From Streptomyces noursei (GTDB taxonomy: Bacteria > Actinomycetota > Actinomycetes > Streptomycetales > Streptomycetaceae): 44,370 nt of DNA. The position numbers and the translations under genes were made by a program. Each line of letters begins with the position of its first letter. The first letter of the stretch is position 1. The stretch is from positions 14,045-58,414 of the forward strand of contig NZ_LWBU01000336.1 in NCBI RefSeq assembly GCF_001646665.1, given 5' to 3'. Below, piece after piece: positions 8,143 to 18,300 of the stretch. The notes beneath the pieces were generated by a model that was not told where the DNA came from, ran no database searches, and saw nothing but the letters and a program-made list of their open reading frames with translations.

Positions 8143-8172
8143 ACGCTATGCGCCGCGACCGCACCCCGTCAA
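8143..8172 (-). promoter_or_regulatory. Promoter of the acyl-CoA ligase gene
   Basis: On the minus strand TTGACG (8172-8167) is followed after 18 bases by TAGCGT (8148-8143), a very good match to Streptomyces housekeeping-type promoters. It would start transcription near 8136 and give a leader of about 33 bases containing the CAAGCGCTTG palindrome. Confidence 0.65.
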
Positions 8173-8242
8173 GGTCCGTGTATCAGCCACCTATCCGTCC
8201 GGCGCCCGGGCGCGCGATCGCCCGCGGGCCGCGCCGCGCGGC

Positions 8243-8863
8243 TCAGGCGGCGGGGGCCAGGACCGGGCGTACGACGTGCCACATCCGGCCCAGCCACTCC
8301 TGCGCCGTCTCGCGCGGAGCCGGCAGGGCCTCGCCGAAGGCCTTGTCGGCGCGCGTCCGGGCCATCGTCTCGGCGCCCACGATGACCGACATCACGAGCG
8401 CGGCGGCGGAGCGGGCGTCCGCGCCGGGCAGCGCCGTGCCGTCGGCCTCGGCCCGCCGCAGGGCCTGGAACAGGCTGCCGAGCCAGTTGACATGGCAGTT
8501 CAGGGCCGGGTCCTCCGGCGTCTCCAGCTCGCGGGCCAGACGGACCCCGGCCCGGGTGACGACATCGCTCTCGAGGAGCCCCACCAGCGTGTACGTCATG
8601 TCGACCACCGCCTGGAACGCCGGCCCCGGCCGCTCGGCGCAGACCTTCAGCGCCGCGCCCGAGGTGGCGCACGCCTCGGCCTGGACGGCCCGGGCGAGAT
8701 CGGACTTGGCCGCGAAGTGGAACGACAGCGCGCCCTTGGTGACCTGGGCGTGATCACTGATCACCGCCAGGGTGGCGCGCTCGTACCCGACCTGGTCGAA
8801 CACCGCGGCCGCCGCCCGGATCAAGTTCGCCCGAGTCCGCTCGGCCCTCTCCTGCTTCGCCAC
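8243..8863 (-). CDS. Gamma-butyrolactone-receptor-type TetR regulator
   Basis: A 206-residue TetR protein from the GTG at 8863 (VAKQERAERT...), chosen over an upstream TTG because family members begin about here. The N-terminal helix-turn-helix (ANLIRAAAAVFDQVGYERAT, VTKGALSFHFAAKSDLARA) closely follows the ScbR/ArpA pattern, and the C-terminal region (VRLARELE, WLGSLFQALRRAEADGTALPG) also fits that group. Such proteins repress antibiotic clusters until a signalling butyrolactone, or in pseudo-receptors another ligand, releases them. It sits at the left border of the cluster, divergent from NRPS1. A promoter with an internal operator-like dyad lies directly upstream, so self-repression and control of the NRPS operon are likely. 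No butyrolactone synthase gene is in the window. Confidence 0.87.
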   Translation of the reverse strand: MAKQERAERTRANLIRAAAAVFDQVGYERATLAVISDHAQVTKGALSFHFAAKSDLARAVQAEACATSGAALKVCAERPGPAFQAVVDMTYTLVGLLESDVVTRAGVRLARELETPEDPALNCHVNWLGSLFQALRRAEADGTALPGADARSAAALVMSVIVGAETMARTRADKAFGEALPAPRETAQEWLGRMWHVVRPVLAPAA

Positions 8864-8888
8864 AGCCCCCACCCCTCTCGCCGGGACG

Positions 8889-8918
8889 ACAGTAGAAACC
8901 AACCTCTTGGTATGTCAA
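8889..8918 (-). promoter_or_regulatory. Promoter of receptor gene with embedded ARE-like operator
   Basis: On the minus strand TTGACA (8918-8913) and TACTGT (8894-8889) are spaced by 18 bases. Between and overlapping them is the dyad ACCAA-CCTC-TTGGT (8898-8911), within a longer ACATACC...GGTTGGTTT element that resembles the autoregulatory elements bound by butyrolactone receptors. A protein there would block RNA polymerase, which fits autorepression by the adjacent TetR gene. Confidence 0.6.
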
Positions 8919-9183
8919 TGGGGCGCCCCAGGCGCACTGAACCAGCCGCCTCCCCGCCCCCGAAGGCCAGTTTGCCACCCTGAGGGCCAGTCAAACAAAC
9001 CATCTACGCGGTTCTATTAGACCTTGCTCACACCGGCGGGCCGGGCGGAGCCGGCGGCGGCGGAGCCGTCGGAGTCATCGGAGTTGGCAAAGTGGCGTCC
9101 GGCGCGGACCCTCGGCCAAAAAAATACAGAACGCTCCCTATTGTTTTCTCCGTCATACGTACCGCCGGAGATAGGGACCGCCC
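8919..9183 (+). promoter_or_regulatory. Upstream region of the NRPS operon
   Basis: No gene is evident. The region includes patches of lower GC (TTCTATTAGACC near 9012, AAAAAAATACAG near 9118) and a set of GGAG units at 9047, 9062, 9071 and 9080, the last three exactly 9 bases apart. A good ribosome site (GGAGATAGGGA) precedes the NRPS1 ATG at 9184. I cannot assign a confident -35/-10 pair. The direct repeats could be activator contacts, but SARP sites normally repeat every 11 bases, so this is weak. Confidence 0.4.
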
Positions 9184-12100
9184 ATGCCAGTTCACCGCCC
9201 ATCCCCTGTCGACCAGCGCATCGACCGGCTCTTCCTCGACCGGGCGGAGCGCGCCCCGGACGCCCCGGCCCTGGTCCACGGCGAGCGGAGACTGACGTAC
9301 GGACAGCTGCGCGACCGGGCGGCGGCCGTCGCCGAGCGGCTGGCGGACCTGGGCGTCGGGGACGAGACGCTCGTCGCGCTGGCGTTCCCCCGCTCCGTCG
9401 ACGCCGTCGTCGCCATGCTCGGCGTCGTCCTCGCCGGGGGCGCCTACCTTCCCGTGAACCCGTCCTTCCCCACGGAGCGGATCCACCGGCTCCTCGACGA
9501 CGCCCGTCCGCCCCTGCTGCTGTGCGGCACGGGACTCACCGGCGACCTCGCGCCCGCCGTGCCGGAGGGCACCCGGCTGCTCGCCCTCGACCAACTGGAG
9601 GCCCCGGCGGCCGCGGCCTGGGACGCCGGGACGGGCGGCCGGAGCACGGGGCGGGCGGGGCGCGCGGGTCGGGCCGGTGGGGCCGGCCGGGCGGGCGGGA
9701 CCGGGTCCCCCCTGGCGTACGTGATGTACACCTCCGGATCCACCGGCCGCCCCAAGGGCGTGATGGTCGAGCACGCCGGGATCGTGCGGCTCGTGCGGGA
9801 GGCGGACTACTTCGACTTCTCCGACCGGCACCGCTTCCTGCTCACCGGCGCCCTGGAGTTCGACGCCACCACCTTCGAGATATGGGGCGCGCTCCTCAAC
9901 GGAGCCGTCCTGCACCTCGTCGACCAGGACGTACTGCTCACGCCCGGACGGCTCAAGACCGCCCTGCGGGAGGCGGGCACCACCGTCCTGTGGCTCACCG
10001 CGCCCCTGTTCAACCAGCTCGTCGACGAGGACCCGACCCTGTTCGAGGGGATCGGCACCCTCCTGGTCGGCGGTGACGTCCTCTCCTGCCGCCACGTCGC
10101 ACTGCTCCGCGCCGCGTGCCCGCGGCTCAGGATCCTCAACGCCTACGGCCCCACCGAGAACACCACGTTCACCACGGTCTTCCCCGTCGAGCGGGACCAC
10201 CGCACCGCCATCCCCATCGGCCGTCCCATCAGCGGCACCACCGTCCTGGTCCTCGACGCCGAGGGCCGCCCCACCGCCCCCGGGCAGGTGGGCGAGCTGT
10301 ACACCGCCGGCCCCGGCCTCGCCCGCGGCTACCTCGGGCGGCCCGACCTCACCGCCGAGCGGTTCGTCACCATCGACGGGGTCCGCCACTACCGCACCGG
10401 CGACCTCGTCAGCGCCGACGCGGACGGTGTGCTCTCCTTCCACGGCCGGTCCGACGACCAGGTGAAGATCCGCGGCCACCGGGTCGAGGTCAAGGAGGTC
10501 ACCAACGCGCTCCTGGAGACGGACGGCGTGCGCGACGCGCACACCCTCGTCACCGGGGAGGGCGCCGCCCGGCGGCTGGTGGCCTACGCGGTGCTCGACC
10601 CGGCCTCCGACGAGGACACCGTGGCCGCGGCCCTCCGCCGCACCCTGCCCGGCTACATGTGCCCCGACCGCGTCGTCGCGCTGCCCGCCCTCCCGCTGAA
10701 CGCCAACGGCAAGGTGGACACCGCCCGGCTGCCGGAGCCGCCCGGCCGCGCCGCCCACCGGGAGCCGCCGGTGCGCACCGCGCTGGAGGACCGCGTCGCC
10801 GCCCTTTGGGCCGACGTGCTGCACCTGGACGCCGCCGCCATCCACCCCGACGACGACTTCTTCGGCCTCGGGGGCACGTCCATCACCGCCGGCGCGCTCG
10901 CCGGCCGCATCCACCGGGCCACCGGCGCCGCCCTCCCGCTGAGCCGGCTGTTCGAGGCGCGCACCCTGGCCGCCGTCGCCCGGGAGGTGGCCGCGGCCGA
11001 ACGCACGGCGCTCGCCCCCGTCCCCGTCGTGCCCGGCCGGCGCACCTCCGCGCTCCACCCGCAGCAGCGCGCCCTGTACGCGCTGTGGCGGACCGACCCG
11101 GAGTCGACCGCGTACAACGTGCCCTTCCGCCTCGACGTCGCGCCCGGCCTCGACGCCCGGCGGCTCCGGGCGGCGCTCGCCGGGCTCGTCGCCCGCCACG
11201 ACGCCCTGCGCACCGGGTTCCGGCTGGACGCGGACGAGGTCCACCAGGTGCACGAGGCCGAGGCCGCCGCCGAGCTGACGACGGCCGGCGCGCACGACGT
11301 CCCCACCGACGCCGAGGCGACGGCCCTGCTGGTGCGGCCCTTCGACCTGGAGCGGCCGCCGCTGCTGCGCGCCCTGCTGGTGCCGGGCCCCGACGCGGAC
11401 CGCCTCTACCTGGACGTCCACCACATCGTCTTCGACGGGGTGTCCCTCGCGGTCCTGGTGGAGGACCTGTTCGACCTGTACTCGGGGGTCTCCCCCGCCC
11501 CGCTGCCCGCCGGCTACGGCGACGCGGCGCAGTGGTTCGCCGACCGCCTCGGCGCCGGGGCGCTCGCCGACGCCGAACGGTACTGGCTCGAGGTCTTCGC
11601 CGACCCGCCCGCCCCGCTGGACCTCCGCCCCGACCTGCCCCGGCCACCGGTGCGCTCGACGCGCGGCGGAGTGGTGCGCCACCGCCTCGGCGCCGAACGC
11701 GGTGACGCCGTCCGCGACAGCGCCGCACGGCACGGCGTCACCGCCTTCAGCGTGCTGCTCACCGCGTACGCCACCGCGCTGGGCCGGATCACCGGCCGGC
11801 GGGACCTGGTCGTCGGCTGCCCGATGAGCGGGCGCTCGCACCCGGACCTGGACCGGGTGGTGGGCATGTTCGTGAACACCGTGCCGCTGCGGCTGCGGCT
11901 GGCCGAGGAGGACCGGTACGCCGACGTGCTGCGCCGCGTCGCCGGCCACCACCACCGGGCGCTGTCCCACCAGGACTACCCCTTCGAGCGGCTGGTGCGG
12001 CAGGTGGTCACGGAGCGGGACCCCTCGCGCAACCCGCTCTTCGACGCCTTCTTCGCCCTGCAGAACACCGGCTTCCACAGCTTCCGCGGGCACGGCCGCC

Positions 12101-12360
12101 GCGTCGAGGTCTCCCTCCTGCACCAGGGCACCTGCCGCTTCGACCTGAACCTCCAGGCGTACGAGCGCCCCGGGGACACCGTCCTCGAACTCGAGTACAG
12201 CACCGCCCTGTTCCACCCGTCGTCGGCGGAGTTCCTCCTGGGGCGGGTCGTCGCCGCCCTCGACGAACTCCTCGCCGACCCGGACGGGCCCGTGTTCCCG
12301 CCCGCCGCCCCGACGGCCCGGACGTCCCCCGCGGCGACCGCCCCCACCTTCTCCTTCTAG
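9184..12360 (+). CDS. Nonribosomal peptide synthetase, A-T-C (NRPS1)
   Basis: A 1058-residue NRPS with domains A (about 15-510), T (about 530-600, phosphopantetheine Ser566 in GGTSIT) and C (about 615-1050, intact HHIVFDG with His746-His747). Beginning with A and no C makes it the likely initiation module; its C domain would pass the residue to the first T domain of the next protein. Reading the A-domain pocket by eye gives DAFWLGATFK, close to the valine code DAFWIGGTFK, so Val or a similar branched residue is predicted. A Gly/Arg/Ala-rich insert (about residues 152-175, GRAGRAGRAGGAGRAGG) sits just before core motif A3. Only 23 bases separate it from NRPS2. The ribosome site is strong. No MbtH-like gene is in the window. 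Confidence 0.93.
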   Translation: MPVHRPSPVDQRIDRLFLDRAERAPDAPALVHGERRLTYGQLRDRAAAVAERLADLGVGDETLVALAFPRSVDAVVAMLGVVLAGGAYLPVNPSFPTERIHRLLDDARPPLLLCGTGLTGDLAPAVPEGTRLLALDQLEAPAAAAWDAGTGGRSTGRAGRAGRAGGAGRAGGTGSPLAYVMYTSGSTGRPKGVMVEHAGIVRLVREADYFDFSDRHRFLLTGALEFDATTFEIWGALLNGAVLHLVDQDVLLTPGRLKTALREAGTTVLWLTAPLFNQLVDEDPTLFEGIGTLLVGGDVLSCRHVALLRAACPRLRILNAYGPTENTTFTTVFPVERDHRTAIPIGRPISGTTVLVLDAEGRPTAPGQVGELYTAGPGLARGYLGRPDLTAERFVTIDGVRHYRTGDLVSADADGVLSFHGRSDDQVKIRGHRVEVKEVTNALLETDGVRDAHTLVTGEGAARRLVAYAVLDPASDEDTVAAALRRTLPGYMCPDRVVALPALPLNANGKVDTARLPEPPGRAAHREPPVRTALEDRVAALWADVLHLDAAAIHPDDDFFGLGGTSITAGALAGRIHRATGAALPLSRLFEARTLAAVAREVAAAERTALAPVPVVPGRRTSALHPQQRALYALWRTDPESTAYNVPFRLDVAPGLDARRLRAALAGLVARHDALRTGFRLDADEVHQVHEAEAAAELTTAGAHDVPTDAEATALLVRPFDLERPPLLRALLVPGPDADRLYLDVHHIVFDGVSLAVLVEDLFDLYSGVSPAPLPAGYGDAAQWFADRLGAGALADAERYWLEVFADPPAPLDLRPDLPRPPVRSTRGGVVRHRLGAERGDAVRDSAARHGVTAFSVLLTAYATALGRITGRRDLVVGCPMSGRSHPDLDRVVGMFVNTVPLRLRLAEEDRYADVLRRVAGHHHRALSHQDYPFERLVRQVVTERDPSRNPLFDAFFALQNTGFHSFRGHGRRVEVSLLHQGTCRFDLNLQAYERPGDTVLELEYSTALFHPSSAEFLLGRVVAALDELLADPDGPVFPPAAPTARTSPAATAPTFSF

Positions 12361-12383
12361 CTCCTGCCAGCCAAGGACGGACC

Positions 12384-15300
12384 ATGAGCAACGCACTCGC
12401 CCTCCAGTCGGCCCTCAACGACTTCCCCCAGCAGCTGCGGTTCTGGCAGGAGCACCCCGCGGTGCTCGCCGAACCGACCGTGCTGGTGCGCGACCACACC
12501 CGCCGGCACACCGGCGCCCGCCCCACCGTCACCCTGCCGCTGCCCGCCGCGGCGACCGCCGCCGCCCGCGCCCTGACCGGCGGCGACCCGGTGCTGCTGC
12601 GGGTCCTGGGCGGCGCGGCCCTCGCGGTGCTCGCCGCCCGCGCCACCGACCGCGCCGACGTCGCCGTCCTGCTGCCGGCCCCCGCCCCCGCAGCGTCCCC
12701 CGCCCTGCCGGTCGCCGTGGAGGTGCGCCCCGACACCACCGGCCGGGAGCTGCTCGGCGCGGTGCGCGACGCCTACCTGGCGGGCCTCGCCCACCTGGAC
12801 ATCCCGCTCGGCGCCTGGCTGGACGCGGAGGAGGTGCGGCCCGGCGACCTGATGCTGGCGGTCGACGGCGACCTGACCGAGCAGGACGCCGAGGAGCGCG
12901 GCTGCCCGCTCCTGTTCGACCTCCGCACGGGTCCCGAAGGCGGCCCGGCCGAGGTGACGCTCTCCTACGACCCCCGGCTGTTCTCCGACGGCACCGGCGA
13001 GCGCCTGGCCGTCGGCCTCGCCCGCGTCCTGGACGCCCTGCCGGCCGACCCCGCCCTGCCCGTCGGCCCGCTGCTCGCCCCCACCCCGGGGGAACTCGCC
13101 CTCATCACCGACCGGTTCAACGCGACCGGGGCGGACTTCCCGGCCGACCGGACGCTCCACGGCTTCCTGGAGGAGCGGGCCGCCGCCACGCCCGACGCCG
13201 TCGCCGTGGCCGACGGACCCCTGACGTACGCCGAACTGAACGCGGCGGCCAACCGGCTGGCGCGCGTCCTGCGCGACCGGGGCGTCGGCGCGGACGACGT
13301 CGTCGGCGTCTGCCTGCCGCGCTCGCCGCGGATGCTGGTCGCGGTGTACGCGGTGCTCAAGGCGGGCGGCGCGTACCTGCCGCTCGACCCGACGCTGCCG
13401 GCGAACCGCCTCGCGTACATCGCCGACCACAGCGGCACCGGGCTGGTCCTCGTCGACGACGACACCGCGCACGCCGTCCCCGGCCGGGCGACCGTCCACG
13501 TGGACGACCCCGGGGCCGCCGCCCAGGACGGCAGCGACCTGCCCGCCGTGAGCGGACCCGAACACCTCGCGTACGTCATCTACACCTCCGGGTCCACCGG
13601 CCGCCCCAAGGGCGTCATGGTCGAGCACCGGGCCATCGTCAACCGGCTCTGGTGGATGCAGCGCGCCCACCCGCTGGGCCCCGGCGACACCGTCCTGCAC
13701 AAGACGCCGTTCACCTTCGACGTCTCCGTGTGGGAGATCTTCTGGTGGTCGCTCGCGGGCGCGTCCGTGGTGACGCTGCCGAGCGGCGACGAGAAGAACC
13801 CCGAGCTGATCGCCCGGCGGATCGCCGAACACGCCGTCACCACCATGCACTTCGTCCCCTCGATGCTGCACGCCTTCCTCCAGTACACCGCCGCCACCGG
13901 CGACCACCGGGGGCTCACCTCGCTGCGCCGGGTCTTCGCCAGCGGCGAGGCCCTCGCCGTCCACCACGTCCAGGCCTTCACCCGCGACCTCGGCACGCAC
14001 GCGGAGCTGATCAACCTGTACGGGCCGACCGAGGCGGCCGTCGACGTCACCAGCCAGCCGTGCACCGACATCGACACCACCCGCACCGTCCCCATCGGCC
14101 GCCCCATCGACAACATCCGTCTCTACGTCCGCACCCGTGACGGCGGGCAGGCGCCCATCGGGACCCCCGGCGAACTGTGCATCGCCGGCACCGGCCTGGC
14201 CCGCGGCTACCTCAACGCCCCCGAGCTGACCGAGGAGCGGTTCGTACCGAACGCCTTCGAACCCACCGGGCGCCTCTACCGCACCGGCGACCTCGCCCGC
14301 CGGCTCGCCGACGGCACCATCGAGTACCTGGGCCGCCTCGACACCCAGGTGAAGATCCGCGGCTACCGCATCGAGCTCGGCGAGATCGAGCACGTCGCCA
14401 CCGCCGCGCCGGGCGTCACCGCCTGCGCCGTCACCACCGTCGCGGACGCCACCGGCGACCGTGCGCTCGTCGCCTACGTCGTGCCCGGCGACGGCTACCG
14501 GGAGGACGTGCTGCGTTCCGCCCTGGCCGCCGAACTCCCCGCCTACATGGTCCCGCCGCACCTCGTCGAGGTGCCCGCCATACCGACCAACCACAACGGC
14601 AAGCGGGACCTGAAGGCCCTGCCGGCGCCGTCCACCGCCGCCCCCGCGACCGCCGGCGGGCACGTCGCGCCGCGCACCCCGGTCGAGGAGACGATCGCCG
14701 CGATCTGGGCCGAGGTGCTGGGCGCCGCGCGGATCGGCGTCCACGACAGCTTCTTCGCGCTGGGCGGCGACTCCATCAAGTTCATCGCGGTCCTGGCACG
14801 GGCCCGTACCGCCGGACTGCACTTCACCTTCCAGGACCTCTTCGCCCACCCCACGGTGGCCGAGCTGGCCGAGCTGGCCGCGGCGGGCGGCGCCACCGCC
14901 GGGCCGGTCCACGACGCCCCGGACCACGAGCCGTTCGCGCTGCTGAAGGACACCGACCGCGAGCTGCTGCCCGACGGCCTCGACGACGCCTACCCGATGT
15001 CACGGCTCCAGGTCGGGCTGATCTACGAGGCGACCCGCAGCGACAGCGTCGGCATGTACCACGACATCCTCAGCTACCGGATCGGCGACCGGGTCGACGT
15101 CGACACCTTCGCCCGCGCGGTCGACCACGTCACCGCCCGCCACCCGGTGTTCCGCACATCCTTCCACCTCGCCGGCTTCAGCGAGCCGGTGCAGCTGGTG
15201 CACCGACGCGCCACCGCCCCGCTGTCGGTCCACGACCTGCGCGGCCTCACCCCCGACCAGCAGGCCCGCGCACTCGACGGGTTCGCCGACCGCGAGCTGC

Positions 15301-18300
15301 GCGACGGCTTCGCGTACGGCACCCCCGACCTGGTACGCGTCCACCTGCACCTGCTCGCCGACGACTCCTACCAGTACGCGCTGAGCTACCACGACGCCGC
15401 CCTCGACGGGTGGAGCGTCAACACCATCCACCGCGACATCTTCGCCACCTACTTCGCGCTGCTGGACGGCACGCCGGTCCCCGAGCACCGCACCGGCCTG
15501 TCGTACCGCGACTTCGTGGCCCTGGAACGCGACGCCGTCGCCTCCGGGGAACAGGCCGGCTTCTGGCGGCAACTCCTCGACGGCGCCGAGAAGACCGCGC
15601 TGCCCCGGCTCCCCGGCGGGGACACCACCGGACCGGCCGTCCGCCTCCACGACGTCGACCTGCCGCCGGAGCTCTCCGCGGCCGTCGTCGCCACCGCCGG
15701 CCGGCTGCGCGTACCGGTGAAGTCCCTGCTGCTCGCCGTGCACACGGCCGTGCTGGGCCTCGTCGCCGGTACGGACGACGTCCTCACCGGCTACGAGCAC
15801 TCCGGGCGGCCCGAGGTGGACGGCGGCGAGAAGCTCGCCGGGCTCTTCCTCAACACCGTGCCCTTCCGCGTCGGCCTCGCCGGGACGGACACCTGGGCCG
15901 ACCTGGTGCACGCCGTCTACCGCGCCGAGACCGCGATGCTGCCCCACCGCCGCTACCCGATGGCCGAGATCAAGAAGGCCGCCGGCACCCGGGAGACCCT
16001 CTTCGAGACGGTCTTCAACTTCACCCACTTCCACGTGCTCAAGGACCTGTCCGAGCGGGACGGCTTCGGCCTCGTACGGTCCGTGGTCAACGCCCAGACG
16101 GAGTTCCCGTTCCGCGCCGAGTTCTCCCAGGACGCGGTCACCGACGCGGTGCAGCTGAGCCTGCACTTCCACAGCGACGCCCACACCCCGGAGCACATCG
16201 CCCGCATCGGCGGCTACTACCGGCGCGCCCTGGAGCAGCTCACCGCCGCCCCGGACGCCCCGCGCGACACCGGCGCCCTGCTCGGCGCCGGGGAACTCGC
16301 CCTGCTCCAAAGCTTCTCCGGGCCCCGCCACGACCTGCCCGACGGCACGTTCGTCGACCTGTTCGCCGCGCAGGCCGCCCGCCACCCCGACCGCACCGCC
16401 CTGGTGCACGGCGCCCGCCGGCTCACGTACCGGGAGCTGGACCGCGAGTCGGAGCACCTCGCCGCGTGGCTGCGCGCCCGCGGTGTCGCGGCGGGCGACG
16501 TCGTCACCACCGTCCTGCCGCGCGGCGTGACCTGGGCGGTGACCGTCCTGGCCCTGCTGAGGCTCGGCGCCGTGTACCTGCCGCAGGAGGCGGACCACCC
16601 GATGGACCGGGTGGCGAAGGTGCTGCGGCGCAGCGGCTGCCGCCACCTCGTGGCCGACGCCCCCACGGCCGCACGCCACCGCGCCGCCCTGGCGGAGGCC
16701 GGCCTCCCGGTCGAGGTGCTGGTGCCGGAGGACGCCGAGGACTTCGACCCGGCCGACGACACCGCCGCCACCGCCGCTCCACGGCCCGGCGCCGCCGACC
16801 CCGCGTACCTGATCTTCACCTCGGGCTCCACCGGTGAGCCCAAGGGCGCCCTGATCCACCACTCCGGCATGCTCAACCACCTGCTGGCCAAGGTCACCGA
16901 CCTCGGCCTGGGGCCCGACGACCGGGTCGCGCAGATCGCCACCCAGTGCTTCGACATCTCCGTCTGGCAGCTCCTGGTGGCCTGGACGTGCGGCGCGTCG
17001 ACCGTGATCCACACCCAGGACACCGTCGTCGACGTCCCCCGCTTCCTGCGTGCCGTCGCCGACGACCGGATCACCGTCCTGGAGGTCGTGCCGTCCTACC
17101 TGGACGCACTGCTCACCGAGACCGCCCTGCGGCCCCTGCCCCTGCCCGACCTCCGGGTCAATCTGGTGACCGGTGAACCGCTGCCCCCGGCGCTCACCCA
17201 CCGCTGGTTCGCGCAGTACCCGGACATCCCCCTGGTCAACGCCTACGGACCCACCGAGGCCTCCGACGACGTCACCCACCACCGCATCGAGGCCCCGGTC
17301 GACGCCGTGCGCGTCCCCGTCGGCCGCGCGGTCCTCAACACCGGCATCCACGTCGTGGGACCCGACGACACCCCGCGCCCCCTCGGCAGCTACGGGGAGA
17401 TCGTGGTGACCGGCGCCGGGGTCGGCCTCGGCTACGTCAACGACCCCGACCGGACCGCCGCCGCCTTCCGCCCCAACACCCTCGACGACCGCTCCGCGAC
17501 CCTCTACCGCACCGGCGACGTCGGCCGCTGGCTGCCCGGCGGGATCCTGGACTGCGCGGGACGCACCGACCACCAGGTGAAGGTGCGCGGTCACCGCATC
17601 GAGCTGTCGGAGATCGACGCCGCCGTGCAGCGGCTGGCCGGCGTCACCGGCGCGGTCACCCTGGTCCGGACGGTGTCGGGACGGACGCGTCTCGTCACGT
17701 ACTACACCGGCGGCGCCGAGCCGGACCTCGCCGCCTTCCGGCAGGGCCTGGCGCAGCTGCTGCCCGGCTACATGCACCCCGAGGCACTGGTCCGCGTGGA
17801 CACCTTCCCGCTGACCGCGAACGGCAAGACCGACCGCAAGGCCCTGGAGCACAGCCGGGTCACCCTGGACGAGCGGCCCTTCGAGGCCCCGGCCACCGAG
17901 GGGGAGCGGGAGGTCGCCGCCCTGTTCGCCCGCGCCCTGGACGTCGACCCGGCGACCTTCTCCGCGACCGGGAACTTCTTCGAGTCCGGCGGCCACTCCA
18001 TCGCCGCCATGAAGGTCGCCGCCCTCTCCGACGGCCGGATCGCGCTGCGCGACCTGCTGACCCATCCCACGCCCCGCACCCTCGCCCCCCGCCTCACCGG
18101 CCGGGCCGGCGGTGAGCGGCCGCTGCTGGTGGACCTGACCCGCGCGGCGGGCGCGGCGGCCGCCGACCCGTGGGCCACCGTCGTCTGCGTACCGTTCGCG
18201 GGCGGCAGCGCGGTCAGCTACGTCCCGCTCGCCAAGGAGCTCGCCGCCCGCGGCCCCGTCCGGGTCCTCGGCGTCGAACTCCCGGCCCGCACCGCGGCCG

